Shown in pieces: positions 24,551 to 36,425 of a stretch of 64,000 bases of DNA. The notes below the pieces were generated by a model. It had not been told where the DNA came from, searched no databases, and worked only from the letters and a program-made list of their open reading frames with translations. The DNA is taken from NCBI GenBank assembly GCA_030533445.1, contig CM060064.1:25927126-25991125 (forward strand), given 5' to 3'. The first letter of the stretch is position 1. Each line of letters starts with the position of its first letter. The position numbers were made by a program, and so were the translations under genes. Source of the stretch: Cyprinodon diabolis. Its lineage: Eukaryota; Chordata; Actinopteri; Cyprinodontiformes; Cyprinodontidae.

Positions 24551-25189
24551 TAGGGATGGGGATCGTTAATATTTATTGATATCGATACCTTTATCGATAC
24601 TCCTTATCAATCTGAGTCTTTATCGATACCACTATCGATACTTTTCTGTTATTTGGTGGAAAGACGATGCTCCAGTTTTTAACAGACAGAAAGGAAGTGG
24701 GAAAAAAATTATTTGAAGAAATGTCCTATATTTTGAAGAAATGTCTTCTTTTGGTTTAAAAAAAATATATACATTTTCACAATTGTTGATTAATGTATTG
24801 TCTACTGTCACGTTTCATCATGTTTTTAGTGATTAGGAAAATATTTAGCAAATAAATAATTGTATTTTAAATTAAATGTAATTTTTAATAAATGTTGGCA
24901 TCAGTAGTTTAATTATGTATTCTAAAATAATTAGAGCAATATACAACTGTATTGCTCATGTTTCTCGCAAAAAACTCAATTTCCCTTTTCTTTACGTTAC
25001 ACTTGAACGCATCATGATAACCTAATTGCCGTTTTACTGAGCCAATCTGAACAGATCATCACGCAGCACGTCTGAAACTTTATTTACTTTTCAAGCTAAC
25101 TAGCTTGTATGCTGCCGATTACTACACGGATTTCACAATTACTATTTTTAACTGACCGGACAAGCTACAAAGTCTGTGTGTGCGCTTAC

Positions 25190-25463
25190 CAGTGGTACTC
25201 TGAGTGGATGATGAAGACGGGCCCGACTGTGGTGCGGCGGCAGCAGCAGGAGGAGGAGGAGGAGTCTTTTCAACCCGGAGACAGTCGAAGGTACTGCATT
25301 TGGCCTTCATTTGATGGACAATACAAATGTGCTTGGCCATTGAGGTTGTGTTCCCCTCTTTAAAAGAGATGATTTTGCAACATAAGTTTCATTTCGCTTC
25401 TTCTTTATCTTTGAGCTTGGTAAAATGAAGCGCAACTTTAGACCTTTTCGTCCGTTCAGCCAT
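25190..25463 (-). pseudogene. Broken first exon of a hAT transposase (BED zinc finger)
   Basis: The frame starts MAERTKRSKVALHFTKLKDK at 25463. After 24 codons it meets TGA (25389-25391), exactly where the first zinc-binding Cys of a BED finger (C-x2-C...H-x4-H) is expected. It then continues in the same frame with NLC...EGNTTSMAKHICIVH and a Pro/Ala/Ser-rich linker. A consensus donor (G|GTAAG) follows at 25189. The catalytic exons are missing. BED fingers bind DNA in hAT transposases and ZBED proteins; that is family knowledge. Confidence 0.75.
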
Positions 25464-25663
25464 CCTCGAGTCGCGAGCGAAGTTAACTGCCAGACTTCAC
25501 TTGTTTTACTTTTAATATCTGTTTGCTTACAATTTCATTCCAAAACATTGGTGGACATGCTGCAGTGATTGGATTGATTAGATTTAAATGCTGTGACGCG
25601 ACTCGAGGGACACACAATTATGTTACAGGACCTCCGGGAGAAAAAAAAAAAACGACCAGACTC

Positions 25664-25815
25664 GATAGTTCAATTCAATTCAATTCAATTCAGTTTATTT
25701 ATATAGCGCCAAATTCACAACACATGTCATCTCAAGGCACTTTACAGTTCAACCAGATCATACAGTCAAATTGATACAAAGTTTTCTATCTAAGGAAAAC
25801 CAGTTGATTGCATTG
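25664..25815 (+). repeat. Teleost dispersed repeat (TTTATTTATATAGCGCCAA family), nested in hAT
   Basis: It begins with tandem TTCAATTCAA units, then TTTATTTATATAGCGCCAAA, CACAACACATGTCATCTCAA and GGCACTTTACAG. Similar copies are at 54232-54530 and 56941-57060. It is inserted within the hAT element at 24551-25915, so it is younger than that element. Confidence 0.8.
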
Positions 25816-25923
25816 ACTCAAATACAATCCCTATAGTGTAATAGTGGTATCGATAAGCCCAAATGTTATTGATTTTTCGGGTTTTGAAAAAAGTGGAACC
25901 GGGTCCCCATCCCTACTTGTTAG

Positions 25924-27460
25924 TAGGTTAAACACCATTTAGCTATCAGAGCTGCTTCAATTCTTTGTGACACAGATTCAATAGTTTTTCACAAACTCTT
26001 CTTGGAGACTTTGGTTTGCATTGATATTAAAACACCAGTCAGATTTGTCTGCTAAATATTTACAACGTGGATCTTCTTTTTCACTGCATGGGTGTACAGT
26101 GAACGTATTATCATGTTCAAAAAGGGAGTCCAAGAGGATTTTAACTTAGTGACATGACACAGTAGTCTTAAATGGATGGACATAGCCGGCAACAATACTC
26201 AGATGGACTAACTCAAACTATATGCTAGTTATCCTATGTGATTTACTAGCAAACAAAGTTGGCTAGTGCAAAGGCGTGTCCTTATTTAAACTCACTTCCT
26301 CACCTGCTATGACTGATTAGTCTTGTGAGGAAAAAACAAAAACTATTCTGCACTATGCAAGCACCTAAATTTTATGCTGTGTATGCTTCTCTTACTACAG
26401 AGAAAGGGCAGTTTCCTGTTCTGATGTGTGAAATGTAATATTTAGTTAGTTTAATTTAGGTTTTCTCTGACATAAAAGACTTTGCAGAAACTGCAGCTCA
26501 TCGTACATCTGATTACTGCTTGTCTGATTGAGTTTATTAACCCCATATAAAACTTCCATCTGGTGGATTCACATACACTGTTAAACCCAATAATCCAAGG
26601 TGGTAGAGGTAGAAAGTGGTAAAGGTAACTTCGATCCTGGTTTGTTTCTCTGTTGCAGCATCCGGACTCCTTTTTTATTCCCCACACCAGTGGTGGGTTG
26701 GTTGTGCACACCTATAATCATGAAAAAAAAATAAATTAACCACTGTCGATCTTTTCAATTTCTTGTTCTAGAGGTATGTTATCTGTGTACCAAAATGAGC
26801 CAATATTTTTTTTCTTGATTGTAAAACATCAGTTGTGTGCGCTAATACATGATTCACACATGTCTGAAAAGAAAGTGTGCCAGACGCCATCTTGGTAAGC
26901 AGGTGCAGAGATAGAGACAATAACAATCATCATGGCTGCCAAAGGCACAAAACATAAAATGTATTGATATTCTTGACCAGTGTACAAAAGAACAATGCAT
27001 CCATGAAACCCCTGCAATCGGGATCAACTCGTTTATGACAGAGAAGAAAAAAATTATTGACTTTGACTTCTTACTGGAACAGCTAATTTTTTTATAAAAC
27101 TTTTACAGTAAAATATGTTACATCTCACTACACTGCTTGACAGGACAGTATTTATCTCCAGGAGCAAGTATTCATTCAAACTGTTATAAATATGATACCG
27201 AGCTGACAGCTGGCAGCAACACACTGCTCAGAGCAGTCTCAAGAAACAGCATCTTCTCAGGCCCTCCCTCCACCTCACTAAGGGGTGTACACTGGGAGAA
27301 AAAATGATACAAGGTACCCATCCAGACTGTCTTTTTTATATTGTGAAGCTATAAGGCAAACTCATCCAATGGCAATATGGCAGTGTGGAAAATGAAGGTA
27401 TTATGAGAAATGTAGGAATAGGTACTCTCAGTTATGAAGGTATTTATAATCAATTTTACC
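25924..27460. other. Probable intron, no exon supported
   Basis: AT-rich. The frames at 26451-26711 and 26829-27017 (minus) have no recognisable domain. Confidence 0.4.
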
Positions 27461-28532
27461 TAGGGCTGGGTACCGAACTTCGGTTCTTTTATGGTACCGA
27501 CCGAAATGCTTCGGTTCTACAGAGTATCGAAACATGCCTCGTCTTTCGGTACCAAGTTTCGGTGATTGGCTGTAACACTTAACGTGATTGCGTCATCCAG
27601 GAAAAATACACAGGTGGTCACGCCTACAGCCAGGGTTCATGTGTATCTGTTGTGAACTGGTTGCAGCGTCGTGGAACCCCTTTAAAATGCCCCCCAGGTC
27701 AAAAGTGCGGCTTCACTTTATTAAGACTGATGCCAATAGTGCGCAATGCAATACATCGTGCACGGAAATAATTTAGAGCAGAAAGTTGCTCGGTGTTTGA
27801 CTCCAAGAAGAGCGGACCGCAGCCAGCGCGACCATCCTCCTCTCAGCAGCCCGTGGGCAGAGCAAAGCCAGAGCGGAGTGAATCATGCTGCTTTTAAACT
27901 GGACACAGCAGGAGCAGCAAAATCACGTCTGCTGCTTCCTTTTTGCTGCTTGTACCAGCTTCTGACGCGCGGCTGAAGCAGCTTTGCTGCTCTGGCTGCG
28001 CGGTCGAAAAGTGGCTCTGACACGCGTTGGGCGGAGCTACTCTATCCTTTATTTGCCTTGCAGCTATATTTGCTGTGATCAGTGGGAATAAAGTAGTTTT
28101 ATTATGTTTTTAAGTGGGAAAATCCACCTGAAAACTTAATCAGTGCAGTCAGTTCATCCTGCCTTCCAATATTTCTGTCGGAGCCGCTCAGACCCCCACA
28201 TACCAGCGGTGCGCTGTCAGTAGGATCCCATTCATTGGGCTTGTTTGTCAGACATGGTAATTTTTATAAAGGAAAACTGCTAAGTAAAAAGGTCCTCACA
28301 ATGTAACAGTGAATATTAGACACTGAAATGTTGTTTTTTTATGTAAGAGGAAAAATGTAAATTGAAAAATCAGAGCTTAAAATAAAACTCAAGATTTGTA
28401 CTTTTTTATGTTGTGTAATTTTCTTTTTCTTCGAATTGATATTATAAAACTGGTATCGAAAAAAGTATCGTTCAGGAACCGGTATCGGTATTGGTACCGG
28501 AACCGAAAATTTTTGAACAATACCCAACCCTA
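27461..28532 (+). mobile_element. hAT-type element, long copy (TAGGGCTGGGTACC family)
   Basis: Termini are TAGGGCTGGGTACCGA and, on the right, GAACAATACCCAACCCTA. Subterminal CTTCGGTTC and GGTACC motifs occur at both ends. It shares nearly its whole length with the copy at 38799-39487 but has 397 bp more in the middle (27618-28014), including a BED-finger remnant. No matching 8-bp duplication is present at the flanks (ATTTTACC against TTCAGCCC), so one flank has probably been lost or rearranged. Confidence 0.85.
27687..27776 (+). pseudogene. BED-finger remnant in the long hAT copy
   Basis: The frame reads MPPRSKVRLHFIKTDANSAQ, then CNTSCTEII and a stop. It matches the start of BED fingers of hAT transposases (LHF...C-x2-C), but the second Cys is Ser and the frame stops before the His pair. 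It suggests the MITE family descends from a ZBED-type hAT. Confidence 0.6.
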
Positions 28533-30870
28533 TTCAGCCCTACAGGCTGCTCTGTTTCTGACCAACCGCAGGTGATGAGTGAGGGGTCCAGGCATCCATA
28601 AATAGTAGGGGTGCACAATATAATCGGCCCCCTATCGGTATCGGCCTGTATCGGCCTTAAAACTGAATATCGGACATCGGCCACCCCACCGACATTTAAC
28701 CCGATATTTGATAAGCTTCTGAGTTTCTAAAGTCTAAAAAATATTGTTGCCATATTTTTATATGTTGATATATTGACGCGGTATCGATCTATTTTCCTGA
28801 CAAAATCTCACAAGAATTTGCAAAATATCACGAGAGTTTGTAACAGAACGATGAAATTTCACGAGATTTTGAAAGTAAAATAGATCGATACCGCGTTTTT
28901 AAAAATCAATTTGATATCAGCATATGAAAATATATTTGAGTATATTATTTTTCAAAGTGTCAGAAATGGATAACAAAACTGCTATTTTCAATGACTATTT
29001 ATTTTTGTCCAGCTTTAACATCGGTATCAATATCGGTTATCGGCTACATGAGTTTTAAAATATCGGCATATCGGATATCGGCCAAAATCCCAATATCGTG
29101 CATCCCTAATAAATAGTATTGCAGTAATCCAATCTACTGTTAATAAAAGAACAGATTACAGTCTCCTGATCTCTATGTAGCAAGTCTCCCTTTACTTTCG
29201 ACAATTTCTTAAAGGGTAAAAGCTATTTTTCATGACTGGGTTAACCTGGTTGTGAGGTTTCAGTTTGTCATGAAAAAAAACAAAAAAACACCTAGATTTC
29301 TTACAAAAGACTAACTTGTGTTTGGAGTGGGGGGGCAAAAAGCCAACAACATGCTAGACTAAATTCAAACATTAAAACTTAAAAAAAAATTCCATTTAGA
29401 TTCAAATTAGTTCATAAAGCATTTAACATCACTTAGACAATCAATGTCTGTATAGAATCAATTGATTTAAATGTCAAAGGTAAATCAATCGGGATATCAT
29501 TGTCATAAAACTGAAAAAGAAAGATTGTGCTTTTTGAAACTTTACCCTATTGGTAGCAAATATAGCAACAAGAGAATCAGTCCAAGAGTGTAGCCTTCAG
29601 GGGATCCCGGAAGAGGCTGAGGGTGCGGTAAATTCCCCTAACTGCACATAAAAACTCAGATCAGGCAAGTAAGACTGAAACCATGAGAGAGCAGAGCCTG
29701 TAATGCCGACCCTCTGCATCAGTCATGCTGAGAGGAGCCCACGATCCACACTATTAAAAGCAGGTGTTAAATCAAGGAGCACCAGCATTGCAGGGTTTTT
29801 TAAATCTGCAGTTACTATCAGATCATTAAAAACACTGAGTATTGCTGTCGCAGCACTATATGATTGATTCAAGCCAGATTTAAACTTCTCATGGGTATCA
29901 TTGGAAACTAGGATTGATTAAGTCTAAAAAAAAAACAATAGGCCTAAATTAGTGAAGGCCTCTTTAAAAAGGCGAGAAGGAATGCTTTCTAAAGAGCAAA
30001 TTGTTGGTCGCAAATGCTGGACCACATTGGCCAGTGAGGAAAGAATACAGGTCAAACTGATCAAAAACAGCAGGAGTGGTGAAGCCAGAGCTAAAGCCTG
30101 CAGAGGACAAAGTTTTTTTTTTTTATCAAAACATATGTAAACTCTTCCAAAATCTGAGCAAAGTTGCAACTGGAGAACTATGACAAGGATTTACAAGGGA
30201 GTTACATATGTTTAAAAGAACTTGAGGCCTATGGTTATTACACGAAGAAAGACTGGGAAAATTTTCCATTTTAGAGGCCTTAACAGCATTCTGATTGACA
30301 GTCAGGCTTTCGAGAATAGCTTCTTAAGAGCTGTGGAGCTTACCTTTTTTCCAGTTTCTCTCAGTGCACTGACATGAGTGCCTGGAAATGCATGTGGAGT
30401 CATCAAGCCCAGGTTCTGTATGTGCTTTAAGCACATTATTCTGAAAGGTGCAAAAGAATCAAGGTAATCTGCACAAATATAATTAATTTGTTTGAAAAAA
30501 AATCTTCAATTTTTAAAATGTGATTTTTATCCAGGATGCTAAGTATATCACCAGAAAAAATATGGTCACTATACGTAGCTGAAAACTGTGAAGCAGTTTG
30601 AGCACCATTTGAGCACAAATGGCACATGAAGGAACTGGTTTTGCTCTCAAAGAAGGGATAGAAACAATAAAAAAACACAGGCAGCTGATCAAAATACAAG
30701 CTGAGTCACAGATTTCATTCATACTCCCAGGTAAATCATATGGTAAAACCAAATCTAAAATGTGACTTTTCTTAAGAGTTGGTACCACATTTTACCACAT
30801 TGATTAAAGATTTAATGAAGTTTAAGAAATCCGTTATCTACAACATACTGGAGAAGTTCATGTGTTACGC
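28533..30870 (-). mobile_element. Decayed non-LTR retrotransposon (LINE), minus strand
   Basis: Read on the minus strand from about 30870 down, fragments follow LINE ORF2 order. First ILDLVLPYDLP...EICDSA (end of the endonuclease, ~30700-30780), then LRPTICSLESIPSRLFKEAF (~29960-30060), MLVLLDLTPAFNSVDRG (~29740-29795), WFQSYLPDLSFYVQLGEF (~29620-29690) and VRNLGVFL...RLDYCNTIY (~29110-29310). There are many stops and frameshifts. A hAT MITE (28606-29108) splits it within the DYCN block. The element is cut off at 28533 by the hAT at 27461-28532. It belongs to the large fish CR1/L2/Rex1-like group; clade not fixed. Confidence 0.8.
28606..29108. mobile_element. hAT-type MITE with perfect 8-bp duplication, nested in a LINE
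   Basis: It begins TAGGGGTGCACAATATAATCGG and ends CAATATCGTGCATCCCTA. The flanks at 28598-28605 and 29109-29116 are both ATAAATAG. The ends are packed with ATCGGCC/TATCGG motifs. A central inverted repeat (arms about 28735-28830 and 28850-28965, with core CGCGGTATCGATCTATTTT) makes it foldback-like. Confidence 0.93.
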
Positions 30871-31074
30871 CACATTTGTGGCCCTGGTGCTGACAATGCC
30901 AACGTGGAGACTCCACTACTAGGTTATAGAAAGTATCAGGCAACTTTAGCAGGAGCGTGCACAAGTTGGGAAGTCATAGGCTAAGGGATAATAGGATGGA
31001 TCCAACAACCCCTTATGTGAAGTGCATGTCTCATTGTGGGGAAATGACATCCATCATTAAGGGTGTCTTGATGC

Positions 31075-31270
31075 AACAGTTTTATTTCTGATAGCATACC
31101 GATATTGCAGCTTTGACAATTGGCCAAAGTCAACAAAAAAATGTATATCTGAAAATTACTGACCCATGTAAAATAACCAATGAGTAACAGAAAAAAATTA
31201 ACTTTTAACAGAGGTAGAGGGTTCCTATCGCCATGGAAATATCGGAGATTTTCGATGCTGGCCAATTAAA
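31075..31270 (-). mobile_element. MITE fragment, same family as 38743-39830
   Basis: The reverse complement shares long blocks with 39500-39640: AATCTCYGATATTT, then CTCTGTTAAA..TTTTTGTTACTCA and GGTT-ATTTTACATGG. It is diverged and incomplete. Confidence 0.55.
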
Positions 31271-34200
31271 TCCGATATCAGGTTTTTGACTGCATGGTTT
31301 AAAGATCCTTTTACCCAGCATAAAATTACCATTCCAAACTTTTAAAGAATAAAAATAAACAAATACTCTGCTGGTTAAAATTTCTCGGACATCTCTAAAG
31401 CAATTCTGGCAACCATTTATTATACTGACCCAGTGAGACAATGCTCTGATCGACCTACAGCCATGAGGGGAGCACAAAAGTGATGTTACATTTTATTAGG
31501 TAGAAGAGAAAAACACTAACCATTAACCGGTTTATTTTTTGCAAGTAATGTTAAATATTTTACAGTTAAGAACAGCAATTCATTTATTTTTTGGTGGAGC
31601 TGCACGAAGAACAAGTTGATGATCCCTTCTCTTTCCTTGGGTGGTTAGTTACCAATATTTTCTCTAAATGCAGATACAAATGAGTCTTGTAGAGTACTAT
31701 CTGACTCTTCTGTCATATAAGTGTTTTACCCCATCTTGCCCAAACATATCAGTTTGAGATTTGTCCTTACTCTTTATATATTTCAGATATGCATCTAATA
31801 TTTTTTTTTTACAAATGACTAGCTTCAGTGGATTTTACTTTAGTCAGAGAGTGGTGCTTCCAAAAACATAAATGTGATTAAATAGTAAAAGGCATGGTTA
31901 ATGTAATTTCTGGACTATAAGATGCTCCTTTTTCCTATGCTTTAAACTATGCAACTTTTACACAGGTGCAGCTTTTCTGTGGATTTTTTTTAACAGGAAA
32001 TCAAAGAAGAGGCTAATTGTCATTTAGCTGACCAAGCCCTATATTTCATCAGAAGCACTTATTGCTGCGAACCAACAATGAGAGCTAGCATTCATTCATA
32101 CTTGTACATTGCCGGTTTGAAAAAAAAAAAAAAGAGTAGTGGGTGTGGCTTATAGTTAGGTGCATTCTATAGTCTGAAGAATATTCTTTCCATTGTAGTG
32201 GTGTTTTGGTTTTCCATATGAGGCCCCCTTCTTTTAGATACATTTCTTCAGTTTAGAAAAGGTTGTAGTAGACCTCCCATTCTAATTGGTTAAATCCAGA
32301 CCACTGGGATATTTTAATGCTTAAAAAGCCAATTCGTTCTCTTTCTCTTTAATTGAAGAAACACGCTTTGATGCCTTGTTTGTTGTTGTAAGATGCTTAT
32401 CTTGTTATATCAGCTCCCCTTCTTTAAACAGTCAGCCTAGATTAATTGTAGATCTTAAAGGAGGTTGCTCAGGATGTAAATAGGAAGTTTAGTTGGATCA
32501 GATAGCACTTTATAGCTCTTCTTAAGAAACGAGCAGAAGGATGAGAAGAAACCATAGGGAGTATTTAGTCCTTTTTTCAGCTGGCCGTCCTTTAGGATTT
32601 GTAAGCAGACAGCTTCTGTGGTATATTTTGTGTCTGTGTGTGTGTGTGTGTGTGGTTGTGTATTTGTTTGTGTGTATCCTCTTTCTTTGCAGCGGGTCAC
32701 ATAGGGCTGGAATTGGGTCAGCAAGAGCCACCAGGGAGTCCTGTCAGTGCCGTGCTGCCTTCTCTCATACTGGAACCAGCTAAAGGCCAATCCAAACACA
32801 CATTTGGCACATATGTTCCCTGAAAATTTCATTTGAGGGTTAATTTATATTGAAAAGATCATGTGTTTTAAACTGAGTGGGAGGAGTAGGATCTTTGTGT
32901 TATGTCATGCAGTGACCTCACTTGTTCCTGCCTTATTCACTGCACTTTGACTCCTCATAAATAGCCTTGTTGCAAATGTTGTTTCTGTATATAAAAAAAA
33001 ATACAAAAAACAGCAGCAAACCCCAAGCTGTTCCAGAGAATGTTTAAACTGCCTATAGAGCCTTTACAGATGATTCAGAGGCTGTCACACTCTGTGTGTC
33101 TCAGCTGGATGGACACAGCGTTTCTGCGGGCTTAACGATAAGGAAATAGGATTTAGTGCAGTATTCAGCAGAGGTTTTTCTTTTTTTTCCCCAAGCTGCA
33201 GTCTCTTGTTTTCTGCATTCGTTCTTCTCTAAGGAGGATTTAATGGACTATTTCTGTTCCCTGCTTGGATGCGTCGGTCCTGGCGTTGTTGAGTAGAGAA
33301 GTGATCATGAAATCATTTCAAGGTAAAATATATACAGATGGTTTAATATTAGAGAAGGGCACTGCAGGACTCTCTCTTAATATTATCACATCTTTGATGA
33401 TATTTTAGTGTCTTTGTGTATGTCAAGAACTTGTCTTGTAATCTCATCTACGTCTTCTTCAACATACAGCTGTGTAATATGATAAGAATCAGATGAAGTC
33501 AAATTGCTCTGGGATCTTTGAATGTAAAATGTAAGTGTAATATCACTGGTTTCTCAAACGGCTTTTGGTTAAGCTTTGACTGGTTTCAGGTCATTGTAAA
33601 ATAAGTTGTAAAAAGTTATGTTTTTAGACATCTGCAATTTCCCAGCATGCCATTCCTTCTCTCACTGTTGAATGAGAATTTTCTGGTCGTTTGGTGCTTA
33701 GAGTAGCTGCTCCCCTCCTGACTTTTTGCTTCAGGGGATGAGTTTTTTTTCTCATTTTAGTTTATTTATATCCCACCATTTCACAAACAAATGCCATCTG
33801 AAGACGAAAAAGTCATTTCAAACTACTCAATATAGTTAATCAAATCCATCTACTAACCCAAGCGAACAAACAATCTAATCAGATATTTATATAAATCAGT
33901 TGTAAACAGACTAATCTGATCATAAATTTACATCAGCACATTGGAATAATTCCATGTAAAGAGGCCCAAAAGCAGTGACTTTAGAGGAACCTCGTCCTGA
34001 ACAAATGTGGTGACAGTGAAGCAAGGATTATTCCTTCTAACATGAATACACCAACCCTGCTTTAAAAAAAAAAAAAAAACACCAACCCTTTATCAAGTAG
34101 GAGTGTCATCTTTTGCTCTTTTGGAAGTAGCAGTTTTTTTAAACAAATTGTAGAAGTTTTAAGAGTAAGCAAGTTGATGCTTATATTATACCTCTTTCTA

Positions 34201-36303
34201 GTTGGCCTAATTACAAAAAAAAAAAAAAACTAGACCATTTCATTATCTGGCACTGACATCTGACAGCCTTCTGGTGTTATTTTACAAAGAGCAGAATAGT
34301 ATGATTTTCCCAGTGGCCAGAAACAATAGTAAACTAGTGACAGGGTTATATTTGACAAAGGTTTGGTGATACACTGGGATCAAAGTATTTGATGATTGCT
34401 GTGGCTAAACTTTTTAAAGAAATGTAATTCTTTTTATAATAGAAAGCTTTCAGAATAAAGAGTACATGCATTTAACTGGATCTTGGGCAGAGATCCCGTG
34501 TCACATTCTGTGTGGCCATTTTTCTCCGAGTTGTAAGGGTAGGAAACTATAAATATCTAATATTAAAATTGGCTATAACTGCAAGGTTAATAATAGATAT
34601 TTACATTGTCCAACTTTTCACTTCATTCTTTACCTAGGTAATATATGCTGGAAAACCATGGTACTGTTTGTCAGAGTCTACTGTCAAAATTTTGCATTGT
34701 CTTTGTCTGATAGCAAGTCTGCTCTGTGTGCTTAAATTGTGTACAAATATGCAATTAGAATTTAGAAGTTTTATAAAGAATTAATGTGCAAAAACATTTG
34801 ATATGACAAGCAAGTATAAATGATTTAGTTGGTCCTAAAAGACAGATTTATAAATGTAACAACTGGTTTCAGTTAAAAGAAATTATTCTTGATCTAAATT
34901 ATATAAGTGAATGTTTATAAAAATCAGATTGAATAATTGATATAATTGATATAATCAATTAAACAATTAGCATTTTTTGATATAGACATTTATTTAAGAA
35001 AAAAAATGGCTTTAGAAGATGTAAGCTCTTTTTGCTCAGTCACAAGGTAAAATATTATCAGTAGAAGTTCAGTTGAAATCTTATTTATTAATACACATTG
35101 ACAGGCTTTATTTTTTACACAGTGATAAGCTGTTTCCCATCTTTGGGTTACCAGGGTAGCAAACTGTAATATAATACACTGAACCCTCGATATAGCATAA
35201 CTGTAAAAGAGTCACCTTGAACATTTCAGCAAAGTAAAATGATATGTATTGTAGCAGTTTATCCAAAAACATCCTGAGTAAACTTGTAAATTGTGCTTCG
35301 TTTTGGTCCAGCAATACTCTTCTTTGTGCTCGTGCACCACTAGTGTCTCCTAAAGCTGCATTTTACACCTGCCAACAAAGATACTATCTTTTCTGTTTGA
35401 TTTTTTTACATTTCCTTGCCCTCCAGTCACTATAAAAAAAGACAGCTTCAAATTCTGCTTACTTATAGAAAAAATAGGTTTTATCATCCTGGCATAGAGG
35501 ATTATATATTTTGTATTATTTGGATCAGCTTTTATTCTTGGTGACATCCGTAATACATTTTTCCCTTTTCTTTTTGCTTTTTTTTTTCATTTTGCAGTTT
35601 ATACCACTTATATTTGCAATAGAGCCCACTTAAATGTAATAAAAAATTGAGATCTAAGTAGCAAACTCCTGGAAAAAATCTTTGTCATCTTGAGTATCTT
35701 TCTGAATAGGAAAACATTGATTTTCGTATTGTTATGATAAGAGAATCTCTTTTCTCATCTGTCTCCCACATCCCCTGCCAGTGTTGCACAACGGCTGTAT
35801 TTTTCTCTTGAGTCCTCAGTGCAGTAAATCACTGGAACAAGTTGAAACATGTCTAGTGTTTTTCCAAGGCCATGAAAATAATTTAGAACATCCACAGAAA
35901 ATTTCCATATTACAAAGCTTAAACAGTTTAGGAAAAAAATCTAAATATTTAAACTCCAAAGGACAGTTACTGAAACAAAAGCCTACATGTCTAAGAGATA
36001 AAGAATTAACTGCAAACGACGCCCAAAAATAAATTGTTCATGGTTCAAAACAGCTGAAGGAAAGGAAATCAGTTCTTCCATCTTTCTATACATTGGGTGC
36101 TGCTTTTTGTTTTTGTTCCTTTCTGATATCTAAATGTATTTTCTGCTGTACAGTTTTACTTCTCTTTTATTTAATTAAATGTTTTATGTAACTGTAAATT
36201 TCCTATTTTTTTCTTTTTTTTTGCCACTGTCTGAACTAAATTTCCCCCACTGTGGAGCATTAGTGGTATTTGTGTTCTGTTAGCCATCGTCTGGTCTAAG
36301 TAG
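31271..36303. other. Probable intron, no exon supported
   Basis: About 5 kb of AT-rich sequence. It contains a TG microsatellite at about 32633-32655 with a pyrimidine tract and AG afterwards (~32690), which opens a short frame, but this is not convincing as an exon. A-runs at about 34063-34079 and 34215-34229 may mark old retroposon tails. Confidence 0.4.
32633..32655. repeat. (TG)n microsatellite
   Basis: Short TG run, followed by imperfect TTTGTTTGTG repeats. Confidence 0.9.
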
Positions 36304-36425
36304 TGATGGGTGTTGTTAAGGATTTATCTATCAGTACTACTACTCTATACGATACTCCTTATCGATCTGATATTTTATCAATATTTTATCAATACCTTTA
36401 TCAATATTTTTCGTCTTGATAAAAC
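36304..36425. mobile_element. Left-end fragment of the hAT family seen at 24551
   Basis: AGTGATGGGTGTTGTTAAGG, then TATACGATACTCCTTATCG and CCTTTATCAATATTTTTC parallel the left end of the 24551 element (TAGGGATGGGGATCGTTAA..., CGATACTCCTTATC). No right terminus was found. Confidence 0.5.

Larger units (their letters stand above)
24551..25915 (-). mobile_element. hAT transposon with BED-finger exon remnant, 8-bp duplication
   Basis: Termini are TAGGGATGGGGATCG and GGGTCCCCATCCCTA. The flanks at 24543-24550 and 25916-25923 are both CTTGTTAG, a perfect 8-bp duplication. Both ends carry ATCGATACC-type motifs. The interior holds a broken BED-type zinc-finger exon on the minus strand and, near the right end, a nested dispersed repeat. 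It is 1365 bp, too short for a full transposase, so non-autonomous. Confidence 0.92.

Noticed and set aside
32638..32823. Possible exon after TG repeat, with pyrimidine tract and CAG near 32690
   Set aside because: Start codon lies in the microsatellite, no donor at a suitable place and no recognisable protein similarity. Weak similarity to about 40480-40530 suggests an old repeat.
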